NCBI GenBank assembly: GCA_036703985.1 | Contig: DATNQN010000026.1 | Location: forward strand, 24,519 to 88,518 | Length of the DNA stretch: 64,000 nucleotides | Origin: Leptolyngbyaceae cyanobacterium | GTDB lineage: Bacteria; Cyanobacteriota; Cyanobacteriia; Cyanobacteriales; Aerosakkonemataceae | Direction of reading: 5' to 3' | Shown: positions 9,062-18,273 of the stretch, one piece after another | Layout of the letters: every line of letters starts with the position of its first letter | Position numbering within the stretch: the first letter of the stretch is position 1 | The notes under the pieces: model-generated | Databases searched by the model: none | The model's input: the letters and a program-made list of their open reading frames with translations, nothing else | What the model was told of the DNA's origin: nothing | Made by a program: the position numbers and the translations under genes

Positions 9062-10270
9062 TTAGTGACCTGTATGGTTAGAAGCCGGAGTTGAGTTACG
9101 CTCGCCATGATGATGATTAATCAAACCTTCCGGCATCATTCCCATACCAGGCATTCCAGGCATAAAGCGATGATCGTGCAAACCATCAGTGCCATATTGC
9201 TTACCTGGTTTCATGCTTTTGTGAGTCTCTGCCGATACCATCCATATAGCCCGTTTAATCTGTTCTTCCTTTTGCTTTTCCGTCATCCAATCAGAAGCCA
9301 AAATGTCATTAACCATATCGTGCAGCATATGCAAGTTATCGAAAACATTTGAGATATAAGGGAAACGTGCTGCAAAACGCGGGCTAACCTCAGCAAACAT
9401 TGGCATAAAAGGTCGATCGGTCCGATACAATTCTGTTTCGTGATATCGTTTACCAACTAATATGTAAGCAGCACGCTGTTGTGCGAGGGTTTGGCTGTAG
9501 AGGGTGTCATACATCGTGCCTTGCAGCCAGTGGTAGCCCCAAAACAAACCGTTCACTTTCGGATACTTCTGGCGGAATGCTTTAGAGTAGGGCTGGGAAT
9601 CCAGGTAGCCCATATTCATCGGCAAATCAGTGATAGCATAAGGTACAGTTTCGACGTAGAAGCGATATAAGCGATCGATTTCTGCTTCTTTTTCGCTGTC
9701 TGTCAATTTCGGACTTGCTAGCACATCTACGGTTTGTGCGTGCAAAATGTGCGTCCAGTCAAAAATTTGTTCTAAAACTCCATATTTGCGGCCAAAAGTC
9801 GGCGAAATGTTAGCTTCATCAGGCATGAAGCGTGGCGGATTTTTTAGCACCCAATTAATGCGATCGAATGTCTGGGTTTCCAATCGGTTTGCTTTTCCAG
9901 TTACGAGATCTTCGTAAGCCATTGCGTGACCTACAGCGACGGCATTTAAATCTCGTGCCAGCGCTTTTATGTTGTAAATAGCATCGTTATAGACACCGCG
10001 CTGGCGATAAATATGGTTTCTATCCTTATTGTCAATCCAACTTGGCAATTTAGGTGGTAAAGGCGGTAGTATCTGGGTATGAGCAGATGGCTCTGGTGCT
10101 GTTGAATTATCAGTCCCATTTGGATGATGTCCTTGATGATTTTGGCCGTTATCTTGTTGATGGTTGAACGTAGTTTCCGCTCTAACAGTAGAGGGAAGTA
10201 TTAATCCGAAAATTGTCACTATACCTGCTAAAAGAAGTTGTTTTGAATGCCTTGTTTTTTCACTTTTCAT
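9062..10270 (-). CDS. Secreted His/Met-rich protein of unknown family
   Basis: A 402-aa protein with a signal peptide (ends near STVRAE). An N-terminal low-complexity His region (HQQDNGQNHQGHH) precedes a mostly helical body with scattered His pairs (WTHILHAQ, NLHMLHDM). The C-terminus is rich in Met and His (MPGMPGMGMMPEGLINHHH). I do not recognise the family. The ligand-rich ends and the neighbours suggest periplasmic copper binding. It precedes the barrel gene by 44 bp in an apparent operon. Confidence 0.75.
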   Translation of the reverse strand: MKSEKTRHSKQLLLAGIVTIFGLILPSTVRAETTFNHQQDNGQNHQGHHPNGTDNSTAPEPSAHTQILPPLPPKLPSWIDNKDRNHIYRQRGVYNDAIYNIKALARDLNAVAVGHAMAYEDLVTGKANRLETQTFDRINWVLKNPPRFMPDEANISPTFGRKYGVLEQIFDWTHILHAQTVDVLASPKLTDSEKEAEIDRLYRFYVETVPYAITDLPMNMGYLDSQPYSKAFRQKYPKVNGLFWGYHWLQGTMYDTLYSQTLAQQRAAYILVGKRYHETELYRTDRPFMPMFAEVSPRFAARFPYISNVFDNLHMLHDMVNDILASDWMTEKQKEEQIKRAIWMVSAETHKSMKPGKQYGTDGLHDHRFMPGMPGMGMMPEGLINHHHGERNSTPASNHTGH

Positions 10271-10535
10271 ATTCTTCTCCTGATGAAGTGCTGTACTTCA
10301 AAAAAAATGGTCTGTGTGAATCAAAGGTTAAATTTTTACCAGAGATGTAGGCAATAACTTTCCGGTGGCGAAGCCTGCACCTTGCGCTTAACGCATAGGG
10401 TAGACAGATAAACACAGATAAGAAAGGGAATTTAGACGATCGAACTAAATGTGAGAAGCTCAGAAGTTACGCTTTGCTAGTACGGACAGCAGTAAGATTA
10501 TGCGTAACTTCTAAAGCATTGAAACTAGAAAATTC

Positions 10536-10889
10536 TTAACGAATTGTCAGCGTCCTTAATTGAGAATCGACAGCATTTAAGTAATTTCGATCTTTTAAGA
10601 AATGCGGTGATAATTTATCTGCCCTTATCGCTGCTTGAACTAATTGTTCTGCACTCAACTTTCCCGTATGATGAGCAGAAATAAGTTCCGCAGAACCGGG
10701 AATACCTTGTTCGGTAAAAAAACCTTGTCGCGCCATACTTACAAGTTCAAATGGAGTAAGCTTTTTCACATTGTCTGAAGCGTGACTAGAGGGTACTGAA
10801 TGTATTGGTTGTGTTTGCGCTTCGACTGTAGGTGTAATCACAGCAGACAAAAATAAGAAAGACAAAGTTCCAATGATTAATCTCTTCAC
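10536..10889 (-). CDS. Small secreted protein in the MerR regulon
   Basis: A 117-aa protein with an N-terminal signal peptide (ITPTVEAQ) and no recognised domain. The mature part is a compact helical sequence (FELVSMARQGFF, HHTGKLSAEQLVQAAIRADK). It is directly preceded by a MerR-type promoter (10933-10963) and lies just downstream of merR on the same strand, so metal induction is likely. Function unknown. Confidence 0.75.
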   Translation of the reverse strand: MKRLIIGTLSFLFLSAVITPTVEAQTQPIHSVPSSHASDNVKKLTPFELVSMARQGFFTEQGIPGSAELISAHHTGKLSAEQLVQAAIRADKLSPHFLKDRNYLNAVDSQLRTLTIR

Positions 10890-10932
10890 GATCGAACTCC
10901 TAATTTACGTTGTATTTGTTCAACTAAAATTA

Positions 10933-10963
10933 GTCTAAATTCTCCATTTGGCTGGACAGTCAA
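10933..10963 (-). promoter_or_regulatory. MerR/CueR-type promoter
   Basis: On the minus strand TTGACT (10963-10958), a 19-bp spacer containing TCCA...TGGAGA, then TTAGAC (10938-10933). It drives the small secreted protein gene that starts at 10889. Confidence 0.75.
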
Positions 10964-11022
10964 GAGGTAAATCAAAATTTTTTGTTTTTTAATTTCAGAG
11001 TAAATATAGCTTTTAAGGCAAA

Positions 11023-11063
11023 AGCAGCAGATCGACTTATCAAATATAAGTCGATCTGCTGCT
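11023..11063 (-). terminator. Strong hairpin after merR
   Basis: Perfect 18-bp arms (11023-11040 and 11046-11063) with a 5-base loop. On the minus strand it is followed by TTTT. It lies 30 bases past the merR stop and insulates merR from the next promoter. Confidence 0.75.
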
Positions 11064-11092
11064 AAATAATAAATTGACAAATTAGTTATAAC

Positions 11093-11512
11093 TTACGCAT
11101 AAGCTTGTTCGATCAGAGGACAAATTATTGTTTCTACTTTATCAGATAAAGTGTCCGAGCCAGCAAGTAGCCCTTCTAACTGTTGTTTCAGAATGAAAAG
11201 TTGATGAATTTGTTCGTCAATGCTTACTAACTTATCTTGCAGCTTAACTTTGGTATGTTCGCACGGCAAATTTCCTTGGTCGTGAACTGCCAATAATTCT
11301 CGAATTTCTGATAAACTTAATCCCAAGCTTTGAGCGCGTTTGATAAAGCTTAGGCGAGTCAAAACATCAGAAGTAAACAATCTATATTTCCCTTCGGTTC
11401 TGCCTGATGCTTTGAGTAAACCAAGTTCTTCATAGTAGCGAATGGTTTTGATCGGTACACCGCTTTCTTTGGCAACTGAACCAATGAGTTTTTGTTTTTC
11501 TTGGACTAACAT
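11093..11512 (-). CDS. MerR family metal-responsive regulator
   Basis: A 139-aa regulator with the winged HTH block SGVPIKTIRYYEELGLL and a dimerisation helix. Candidate metal ligands are Cys in NLPCEHTK and Cys in ETIICPLIEQ. The first falls where Zn/Hg-type sensors (ZntR, MerR) have Cys and copper-type CueR has Ser, so the metal class is ambiguous. The start at 11512 fits the family N-terminus; longer readings to 11653 would run through its own palindromic operator. MerR proteins activate promoters with 19-20-bp spacers, and five such sites occur in the window. Confidence 0.92.
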   Translation of the reverse strand: MLVQEKQKLIGSVAKESGVPIKTIRYYEELGLLKASGRTEGKYRLFTSDVLTRLSFIKRAQSLGLSLSEIRELLAVHDQGNLPCEHTKVKLQDKLVSIDEQIHQLFILKQQLEGLLAGSDTLSDKVETIICPLIEQAYA

Positions 11513-11546
11513 ACTGATTTCCTCTACTCGATCTAACCTAAATTTA

Positions 11547-11577
11547 GGATAGACTCTCCAGTTAACTGGAGAGTCAA
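11547..11577 (-). promoter_or_regulatory. MerR-type promoter with 24-bp perfect palindrome
   Basis: TTGACT (11577-11572 on the minus strand) is followed by a 19-bp spacer. Positions 11552-11575 form a perfect palindrome, GACTCTCCAGTT and its complement. It precedes merR by about 35 bases, indicating autoregulation. Confidence 0.8.
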
Positions 11578-11640
11578 GAGGAGTCAGAAAATTTTTTTGA
11601 GACTGGCTGATGATCGCATTAACTACTGTATAGCAGGTGC

Positions 11641-11775
11641 TTAGACAAACCATTCAAGCGATCGCGGTTGAAAACCTAACTCCCGTTTAGCTTTGGCATT
11701 GGATGCGCCCCGCAGTTTAGTGGCGTAGTACACCCCATATTCACCTTGAGTTGCCAAGGCTTGATACTTTGGCTG
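11641..11775 (-). pseudogene. C-terminal scrap of an NAD-dependent epimerase (extended SDR)
   Basis: The minus strand reads open for 44 codons ending in TAA. It contains YYATKLRGASNAKAKREL and GFQPRSLEW, typical of the C-terminus of extended SDR epimerase/dehydratases. No start or Rossmann domain remains. The fragment sits between merR and the cupredoxin gene and marks a recombination scar. Confidence 0.65.
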
Positions 11776-12723
11776 TTAGTTATTTAAAGCTTGAGCAGCC
11801 CTTTCATCAGGTTGATATGCGTTAGCTGCTTGCACTTTTATGATGCCTCGAACCATATTCATGCCACAGCTAAAAGTGTGTTCTCCCTCTTCAAAGGGAG
11901 TAAATTCGATCGTTGTAATTTGATGCAACGGTAAATCGGTAGCAATATCGAAATCTGGAATCAGAACTTTGGCTAAACATCCACTGGGATTTTCGCGTAA
12001 AAAATTAAGTTGGACGGGTTTCCCTGCTTTAAGCACCAGATGATTTGGCTCGTAACCTTTGTCAACAATGATAGTTACTTTCTGAATTTCTTGGTCAAGA
12101 TTTGGATTAATTTGCATTGTTTTAGCTTCCATTACTGTCTCACGCTGATTTGTTGAAATGAACGATATTGGCTCATTTTTTGCTTTTGATTCACGTTGTT
12201 CATCTTCTACAATGATTTGGCCGCGAAACATATTCATTCCACAGGTAAAGAGATAAATCCCTGCTTTAGTGGGTGTAAATTCTACAGAAGTTACCGCATT
12301 AACTGGCAAATCTGCTGCGATATGAAAATCAGGAATTAATACTTGTTCCAAACAACTGCTAGGGTCTTGACGATGAAAGTTAAAACGCACAGGTTGACCT
12401 GCTTGCACGACAATGCGGCTGGGTTCATAACCACCATCAACAGTAACAGTTACTTCTTGAATTCCTCCACTTGCAGTTGCTTTCTTCGATTTAGGTTTGC
12501 TCAAAAGAAACCACCAAAGTTCTAAACTAATTAATCCGAGTCCAGCCAGAGTAACTAAAACCTTATTACTTAAAGGTTGTTCAATAGCACGGAACTGATT
12601 TGTTTGTTCTGTTTGAGTTGAGTGCGCTTCATGGGTAGTTTGTGCAATAGCATCACCAAATCCCATTCCTAACACAACACCTAAACTCGCAATTCCACCG
12701 ATAATTACTGTTTTGTTTAACAT
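11776..12723 (-). CDS. Membrane-anchored protein with two cupredoxin-like domains
   Basis: A 315-aa protein with a signal sequence, a second membrane segment (VLVTLAGLGLISLELWWFLL, about residues 55-75) and two cupredoxin-like repeats. Each repeat has the pattern SSCL/SGCL...IPDF...FxCGMNMxRG, giving paired Cys and Met residues as candidate copper ligands. It is the last gene of the frameshifted copper ATPase operon. A paralogue lies at 19302-20204, behind the intact ATPase. A role in periplasmic copper capture or delivery is inferred. Confidence 0.85.
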   Translation of the reverse strand: MLNKTVIIGGIASLGVVLGMGFGDAIAQTTHEAHSTQTEQTNQFRAIEQPLSNKVLVTLAGLGLISLELWWFLLSKPKSKKATASGGIQEVTVTVDGGYEPSRIVVQAGQPVRFNFHRQDPSSCLEQVLIPDFHIAADLPVNAVTSVEFTPTKAGIYLFTCGMNMFRGQIIVEDEQRESKAKNEPISFISTNQRETVMEAKTMQINPNLDQEIQKVTIIVDKGYEPNHLVLKAGKPVQLNFLRENPSGCLAKVLIPDFDIATDLPLHQITTIEFTPFEEGEHTFSCGMNMVRGIIKVQAANAYQPDERAAQALNN

Positions 12724-12860
12724 GGGAAAACCTCCGTAAAATTAATCAAGAAAAGATGATTGAAGTAAGAGCGGGGTAGCGGGTTTTGCACAAATCTCAA
12801 TTTCTTTCTTATTGGCTAAAACCCACTATTTATCTTGATTCATCAGCATCTAGGGATTGA

Positions 12861-12956
12861 TTAAGCTAATACTCCTAGAATCGAGCCGGAAATTACCCCA
12901 AGCAGAAAACCAAATCCTACTAATGTTCCCCAAAATGTTAGTTTATCTTTCATCAT
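12861..12956 (-). CDS. 31-residue glycine-zipper membrane peptide
   Basis: A short open frame: MMKDKL, then one hydrophobic helix rich in regularly spaced glycines (GTLVGFGFLLGVISGSILG). AGAGG stands just upstream of the ATG. It lies between the copper ATPase gene and the cupredoxin gene on the same strand. A single-pass small protein that modulates or assembles the ATPase is plausible but not shown. Confidence 0.6.
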   Translation of the reverse strand: MMKDKLTFWGTLVGFGFLLGVISGSILGVLA

Positions 12957-12980
12957 GGTTGCCTCTAAAGTAAAATGAAA

Positions 12981-15246
12981 TTAACCAGCTAATTTGGTTC
13001 GGAAATTACGAAGACGCAACGCATTTGCGATCACAGAAACCGAACTAAATGCCATTGCTGCACCAGCAATAATCGGATTGAGAAGCCATCCAAAAATTGG
13101 GAAGAGAATACCTGCTGCGATCGGAATACCTGCCACGTTGTAAATAAAAGCGAAAAACAAATTTTGTTTGATGTTTTGCATCGTGGAACGCGACAATTGA
13201 ATCGCGGTAACAATGCCGTGTAAGTCACCAGAAATTAGAGTGATATCGCTAGCAGCAATGGCTACATCTGTTCCGGTGCCAATTGCCATTCCGACATCTG
13301 CTTGAGCCAATGCAGGCGCATCATTAATACCATCTCCCACCATTGCCACAATTTTTCCTTCTGCCTGAATATTTTCAACTTGAGCCGCTTTTTGGTCGGG
13401 ACGAACTTCTGCAATTACTCGTTTGATACCAACTTCTTGCGCTATTACTTCAGCCGTGCGACGGTTATCACCTGTTAGCATCACTACTTCTAATCCCATC
13501 TTTTGCAAGAGCCGAATTGCATTAGCAGAAGAAGGTTTGACGGCATCAGAGATAGCCATAATTCCTGCTATTTCGTCATCAACTGCCAGCCAAATTACTG
13601 TTTTACCGAGATATTCCAAGCGCTCCCAATCTTGTTCTAATTTATGGGTATCAATTCCCAATTCTGTCATCCAACGGTGCGTACCAATTTGTACCCATTG
13701 AGCGGAAACAAAGCCTTGTACGCCACTGCCTGCGATCGCTTCAAATTCTTGAGCATCTATTAAGTTTACACCTTGAGATTGAGCATATTGCACAACAGCT
13801 TCGGCTAGAGGATGTTCCGAATTTCTTTCTATAGATGCGGCTAACTGCAAAAGTTTTAATTCATTGCGATTAGCTGTACCGTTAATGGTTAGGAAATGGG
13901 TAACAGTTGGCTTTCCTTGGGTAATCGTGCCTGTTTTATCGAGAACGATCGCTTGTAATTTATGCGCTAATTCCAAGCTTTCTGCACCTTTAATTAAAAT
14001 GCCGTTTTCTGCTCCTTTTCCAGTTCCCACCATGATGGAAGTTGGTGTTGCTAAACCCAAAGCACAAGGACAAGCGATAATTAAAACACCGACAGTTGTA
14101 ATCAATGCCATCGTTACATTTCCCATGATGTTATACCAGAGGATGAAAGTTGCGATCGCGATCGCAATCACCACTGGAACAAACCATCCTGTAATTTGAT
14201 CTGCCAATCTCTGAATTGGTGCTTTGGAACCTTGTGCTTGTTGGACTAATTGCACGATTTGTGCTAAAAAAGTGTCCTTTCCAACTCGCGTAGCCCGGAA
14301 TTTAAAGCTACCTGTTTTATTAATAGTAGCTCCAATCACTTCATCACCGGGTTGCTTTTTCACAGGTAAACTTTCACCTGTCACCATTGCTTCATCTATG
14401 GTTGATGAGCCATCAATAATCTCACCATCGACAGGAATTTTTTCACCGGGACGCACCAAGATTACATCGCCTAAAACTACTTCGGCAATCGGAACATCTA
14501 CTTCTTTTCCGTTGCGAATTACTCTGGCGGTTTTCGCTTGCAATCCCATCAGTTTGCGAATGGCTTCCGAGGTTTGTCCTTTGGCGCGATTCTCCAACAA
14601 TTTGCCTAACAAAATCAGCGTAATAATCACCGCAGCCGCTTCATAATACACATCTGCTGCCAATCCCTGATTAGTTAGTAAAAAATGTTGGGAATAATGT
14701 GGCAAAGATGGAATAGAAATAAGCAGCACCCGTACCAACTGCGACTAAGGTATCCATCGTGGCGGCATGACGCTTTAAGGCTTTCCAAGCATTAATATAG
14801 AAGCTACGACCGCACCAAAATTGTACAGGTGTAGTTAATATTAATTGCAGCCAGGGATTGTGCAACCACATTGGGATGAAAGGAATTGATAATCCTGTCA
14901 TCATTGGCAGAGAGCCAACTACTAGAATGGCGCTAATTATGCCACCAAACCAAACTTTGTTGAGTAACTGTCGAGTTTCGGCTTGTCTTTCTTGCCGTTC
15001 GACATCATCATCTCTAACTAACAAATCGTGCGATTTTATTGGTTGAGCAACATATCCGGCGGCATCAACTGCATCCTGAATTGCATCCAAATTGGTTTGT
15101 TTCGGGTCATAAGTAACAGATGCTTGTTCTGCACCGAAGTTGACGTTACACGCTTCCACACCAGTAACAGAGAGAATTGCGTCCTCGATCGCATTTGCAC
15201 AGGAAGCACAACTCATACCCCGCAGTTTTAAATTTGCGTTTTCCAT
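12981..15246 (-). pseudogene. copA: Copper P1B-type ATPase split by a 4-bp duplication
   Basis: Two overlapping frames together make one CPx-type ATPase. The first (from ATG 15246) has the HMA motif GMSCASC and the first membrane helices, and stops at 14671 after LFPTFFTN. The second carries [19 protein letters not shown] and [10 protein letters not shown] to the end at 12981. At 14671-14678 the sequence is TTAGTTAG; deleting one TTAG unit restores [20 protein letters not shown]. The intact homologue at 15977-18256 reads in the same way across this point. Without recoding, no full ATPase is made here. A sequencing error is the alternative. Confidence 0.85.
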
Positions 15247-15274
15247 TACCTTACTTCCTTTTTTTTCTTCAATA

Positions 15275-15475
15275 TTAGTGACAGGCAACTGTATAACCAG
15301 CAGATGTAATTGCCTCTGTAACGGCTGCTTCAGATGCTTGAGTTTCAATATTGACCAGTTTGGTTTTTGAATCTGCCTGGACGTTTGCGGCTGGGTCTAA
15401 GGTTTTGATAGCCTTGGTAATCTTTTCTCCGCAAGCTGAACAAGCCATATTGGGAACTTTTAACTGTAGTTTCAT
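15275..15475 (-). CDS. HMA-domain copper chaperone
   Basis: A 66-aa single HMA domain with the metal-binding motif MACSACGEK near residues 10-18. Such proteins (CopZ/Atx1 type) bind Cu(I) in the cytosol and pass it to P1B ATPases by docking with their HMA domains. It is the first gene of the minus-strand ATPase operon and is preceded by a MerR-type promoter. Confidence 0.9.
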   Translation of the reverse strand: MKLQLKVPNMACSACGEKITKAIKTLDPAANVQADSKTKLVNIETQASEAAVTEAITSAGYTVACH

Positions 15476-15512
15476 GGTTGAACTTCTCCTTTCCTTTGAG
15501 CGGTTAATCCTA

Positions 15513-15543
15513 TCTTTAACTGTCCAGCCGACTGGAGAATCAA
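15513..15543 (-). promoter_or_regulatory. MerR/CueR-type promoter for the chaperone/ATPase operon
   Basis: Minus strand: TTGATT (15543-15538), a 19-bp spacer with CTCCA...TGGACAG, then TAAAGA (15518-15513). It lies 38 bases upstream of the chaperone start. The 15476-15976 gap also holds the next two sites and no gene. Confidence 0.75.
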
Positions 15544-15737
15544 GGGGTAAAGAGAAAAATTTTTGAGCTTCTCTAAAAATGAGAACTGGACAGCTTGCAC
15601 AACAGGCACCGCTGTCTCTTAGGGGCTCTCATATATATCAGTTAGGAAATAAGGATGATTTATTACCAGTGGGAATTGTGATTTCATCTTATTTTTATTT
15701 TCTTGTTGTATGTTGCCTCAGTTAATAAGAGCTAATA

Positions 15738-15755
15738 ATTTCATCCTGATTTCAT
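15738..15755 (+). promoter_or_regulatory. 11-bp direct repeat, putative response-regulator box
   Basis: ATTTCAT at 15738-15744 and again at 15749-15755. It faces the intact copper ATPase gene and lies about 90 bp upstream of its MerR-type promoter. Confidence 0.65.
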
Positions 15756-15844
15756 TTCTTTATGAAATAATGGGAATATTGATGATTTTTCTTTTTAACG
15801 CCTGAGAAAATTTAGATATGCCAGTTAACTTTTATTGCATATTA

Positions 15845-15875
15845 TTGTCTCTCCAGTTAGGGGGAGACTATATCT
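15845..15875 (+). promoter_or_regulatory. MerR/CueR-type promoter for the intact copper ATPase
   Basis: TTGTCT (15845-15850), then a 19-bp spacer containing CTCCA...GGGAGACT, then ATATCT (15870-15875). The ATPase start follows about 100 bases later. Confidence 0.7.
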
Positions 15876-15976
15876 TAGTTAGTAGGAAGTGATTGAGTTA
15901 TCTAGTTTGTAGAGGAAGTTTTTCAATCCAACCGATTTAAATTTTTTCCCGCTCTTTCTAGTAAGAGGAGTCAGTG

Positions 15977-18256
15977 ATGGAAACATTGCATTTGCGATTG
16001 AAAGGCATGAGTTGTGCGTCTTGTGCAAGCACAATTGAGCAAGCCATCCAATCTGTTCCTGGCGTCATTAATTGCAATGTAAATTTTGGAATAGAACAAG
16101 CCAGTGTCACCTATGATGCCAAGCAAACAAATTCCGACCAAATCACCCATGCGGTGAGTGAAGTCGGTTACTCTGCTCACCCTATCTCCGAACCAGGGGA
16201 GGAAGAAGACGATACGGAGAGAACTGTTCGCAAAGCCGAACAGCAAGACCTTAAGCGTAAGGTGATTGTTGGTGGGATATTAAGCGTTTTACTGATAATT
16301 GGTACGCTTGAACATATAGGAATGCCATTGCCAGAGCTTCTTCAATGGTTAGCGATTCCTTGGGTACAGTTAATCCTTGCTTTCCCCGTTCAGTTTTGGG
16401 TGGGTCAATCCTTTTATCAAGGAGCAATTTCGGCGTTTCGGCACCGTACTGCCGACATGAACACCCTGATTGCTTTGGGGACTACGATCGCCTACTTCTA
16501 TTCCGTCTGGACTACGGTAAATCCTGGATTCTTCCTATCTCAAGGGCTAAAGCCAGAGATTTACTTTGAAGCCTCGGCTGTAATCATTACCCTGACACTG
16601 GTAGGTCGCTTTCTGGAGAACCGGGCTAAGGGCGAAACATCAGAAGCCATCCGCAAATTGATGGGGTTGCAGGCGAAAACAGCACGGGTGGTTCGCGCTG
16701 GCAAAGAGATAGACATTCCCATTGCTGAGGTTGTGGTGGGAGATATAGTGGTGGTGCGTCCTGGAGAGAAAATTCCGGTTGATGGTGAGGTGATTGCAGG
16801 GTCATCGGCAGTAGATGAGTCCATGATTACAGGTGAGAGCATCCCCATCACCAAACAACCTGGAGATGACGTGATTGGAGCCACTATCAACAAAACTGGC
16901 AGCTTCCGCTTTCAAGCAACGCGGGTTGGTAAAGACACGGCGTTGGCTCAAATTGTCAAACTGGTGCAGCAAGCACAGGGGTCAAAAGCACCCATTCAAA
17001 AGCTGGCAGACCAAGTGACTGGATGGTTTGTACCTGCGGTAATTGGTCTGGCGATCGCAACCTTTGTCCTCTGGTTTGACTTTATGGGGAACATCACCCT
17101 AGCCATGATTACGATGGTGGGCGTTCTGATTATCGCGTGTCCCTGTGCTTTGGGTTTGGCTACCCCCACATCCGTTACAGTCGGTATCGGTAAAGGCGCG
17201 GAAAATGGCATTTTGATTAAAGGGGCAGATAGTCTGCAACTTGCCCATCAAATTCAAACCATTGTTTTAGATAAAACGGGTACTATTACCCAAGGAAAAC
17301 CAGGGGTAACAGACTTTGCCACTATGCTGGAGATGGATCGAGACGATAACCAAGCTTGGGCGATTGAGCCACTAACCTTGTTGCAACTAGCGGGGGCAGT
17401 TGAGCGCAACTCAGAACACCCTCTAGCAGAAGCCGTGGTCACCTATGCCGAGTCTCAGAGTGGACTCAAAGCTTTACCGGAAGCAGAAAAGTTTGAAGCT
17501 ATTGCAGGCAGTGGTGTCCAAGGCATTGTTGAAGGTCGATCGGTACAAATCGGGACTCAACGTTGGATGGATGAGTTGGGGATTGAAACGCTGCCCCTGC
17601 ACCCACAAAAAGTTGCTTGGGAAGACGCAGGTAAAACCGCCGTATTCATAGCAGTTAACAAGCAAGTGCAGGGACTCATCGGTATTGCAGACACCATCAA
17701 ACCGTCTTCACCCCCTGCCATTAGAGCCATGCAAAGAATGGGGTTAGAGGTGGTAATGCTCACCGGGGATAATCGGCGTACAGCAGAAGCGATCGCGCAG
17801 CAAGTCGGGATTAGGCGCGTTTTGGCAGAAGTACGCCCCGACCAAAAAGCTGACACCGTGAAGAAGCTGCAAGCTGAAGGCAAAGTTGTTGCAATGGTGG
17901 GGGATGGGATCAACGATGCACCTGCCTTAGCTCAGGCAGACGTAGGTTTGGCAATTGGGACGGGAACAGATGTTGCGATCGCAGCCAGCGACATTACCCT
18001 CATTTCCGGCGATCTTCAAGGCATCGTTACTGCCATCAAACTCAGTCGTGCGACTATGCGGAACATTCGCCAGAATCTCTTGTTTGCCTTTGCCTACAAC
18101 GTCGCTGGCATTCCCCTAGCTGCTGGAATTTTATTCCCCTTCTTTGGCTGGTTACTCAACCCAATTATCGCTGGGGCAGCAATGGCATTTAGTTCTGTTT
18201 CTGTAGTCACCAATGCTTTGCGCTTGCGACAGTTCCAACCAGAACTGAGTCGATGA
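15977..18256 (+). CDS. copA: Copper-exporting P1B-type ATPase
   Basis: A 759-aa heavy-metal ATPase. An N-terminal HMA domain (GMSCASC) is followed by TGES in the actuator domain, the membrane ion site [10 protein letters not shown] near residue 388, the phosphorylation motif DKTGT near 431, [10 protein letters not shown], and the C-terminal [16 protein letters not shown]. The CPC plus MxxSS pattern is characteristic of Cu(I) transport (P1B-1). The ATG at 15977 is preferred over the GTG at 15974, given AGAGGAG just upstream. Both a MerR-type promoter and a response-regulator box precede it. It is the intact counterpart of the broken gene next door. Confidence 0.96.
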   Translation: METLHLRLKGMSCASCASTIEQAIQSVPGVINCNVNFGIEQASVTYDAKQTNSDQITHAVSEVGYSAHPISEPGEEEDDTERTVRKAEQQDLKRKVIVGGILSVLLIIGTLEHIGMPLPELLQWLAIPWVQLILAFPVQFWVGQSFYQGAISAFRHRTADMNTLIALGTTIAYFYSVWTTVNPGFFLSQGLKPEIYFEASAVIITLTLVGRFLENRAKGETSEAIRKLMGLQAKTARVVRAGKEIDIPIAEVVVGDIVVVRPGEKIPVDGEVIAGSSAVDESMITGESIPITKQPGDDVIGATINKTGSFRFQATRVGKDTALAQIVKLVQQAQGSKAPIQKLADQVTGWFVPAVIGLAIATFVLWFDFMGNITLAMITMVGVLIIACPCALGLATPTSVTVGIGKGAENGILIKGADSLQLAHQIQTIVLDKTGTITQGKPGVTDFATMLEMDRDDNQAWAIEPLTLLQLAGAVERNSEHPLAEAVVTYAESQSGLKALPEAEKFEAIAGSGVQGIVEGRSVQIGTQRWMDELGIETLPLHPQKVAWEDAGKTAVFIAVNKQVQGLIGIADTIKPSSPPAIRAMQRMGLEVVMLTGDNRRTAEAIAQQVGIRRVLAEVRPDQKADTVKKLQAEGKVVAMVGDGINDAPALAQADVGLAIGTGTDVAIAASDITLISGDLQGIVTAIKLSRATMRNIRQNLLFAFAYNVAGIPLAAGILFPFFGWLLNPIIAGAAMAFSSVSVVTNALRLRQFQPELSR

Positions 18257-18273
18257 TTAAATAGAAGATAATC

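Noticed and set aside
10886..11080. 64-codon minus-strand frame
   Set aside because: Covers the merR terminator hairpin and the next MerR promoter, so it is not a plausible gene.
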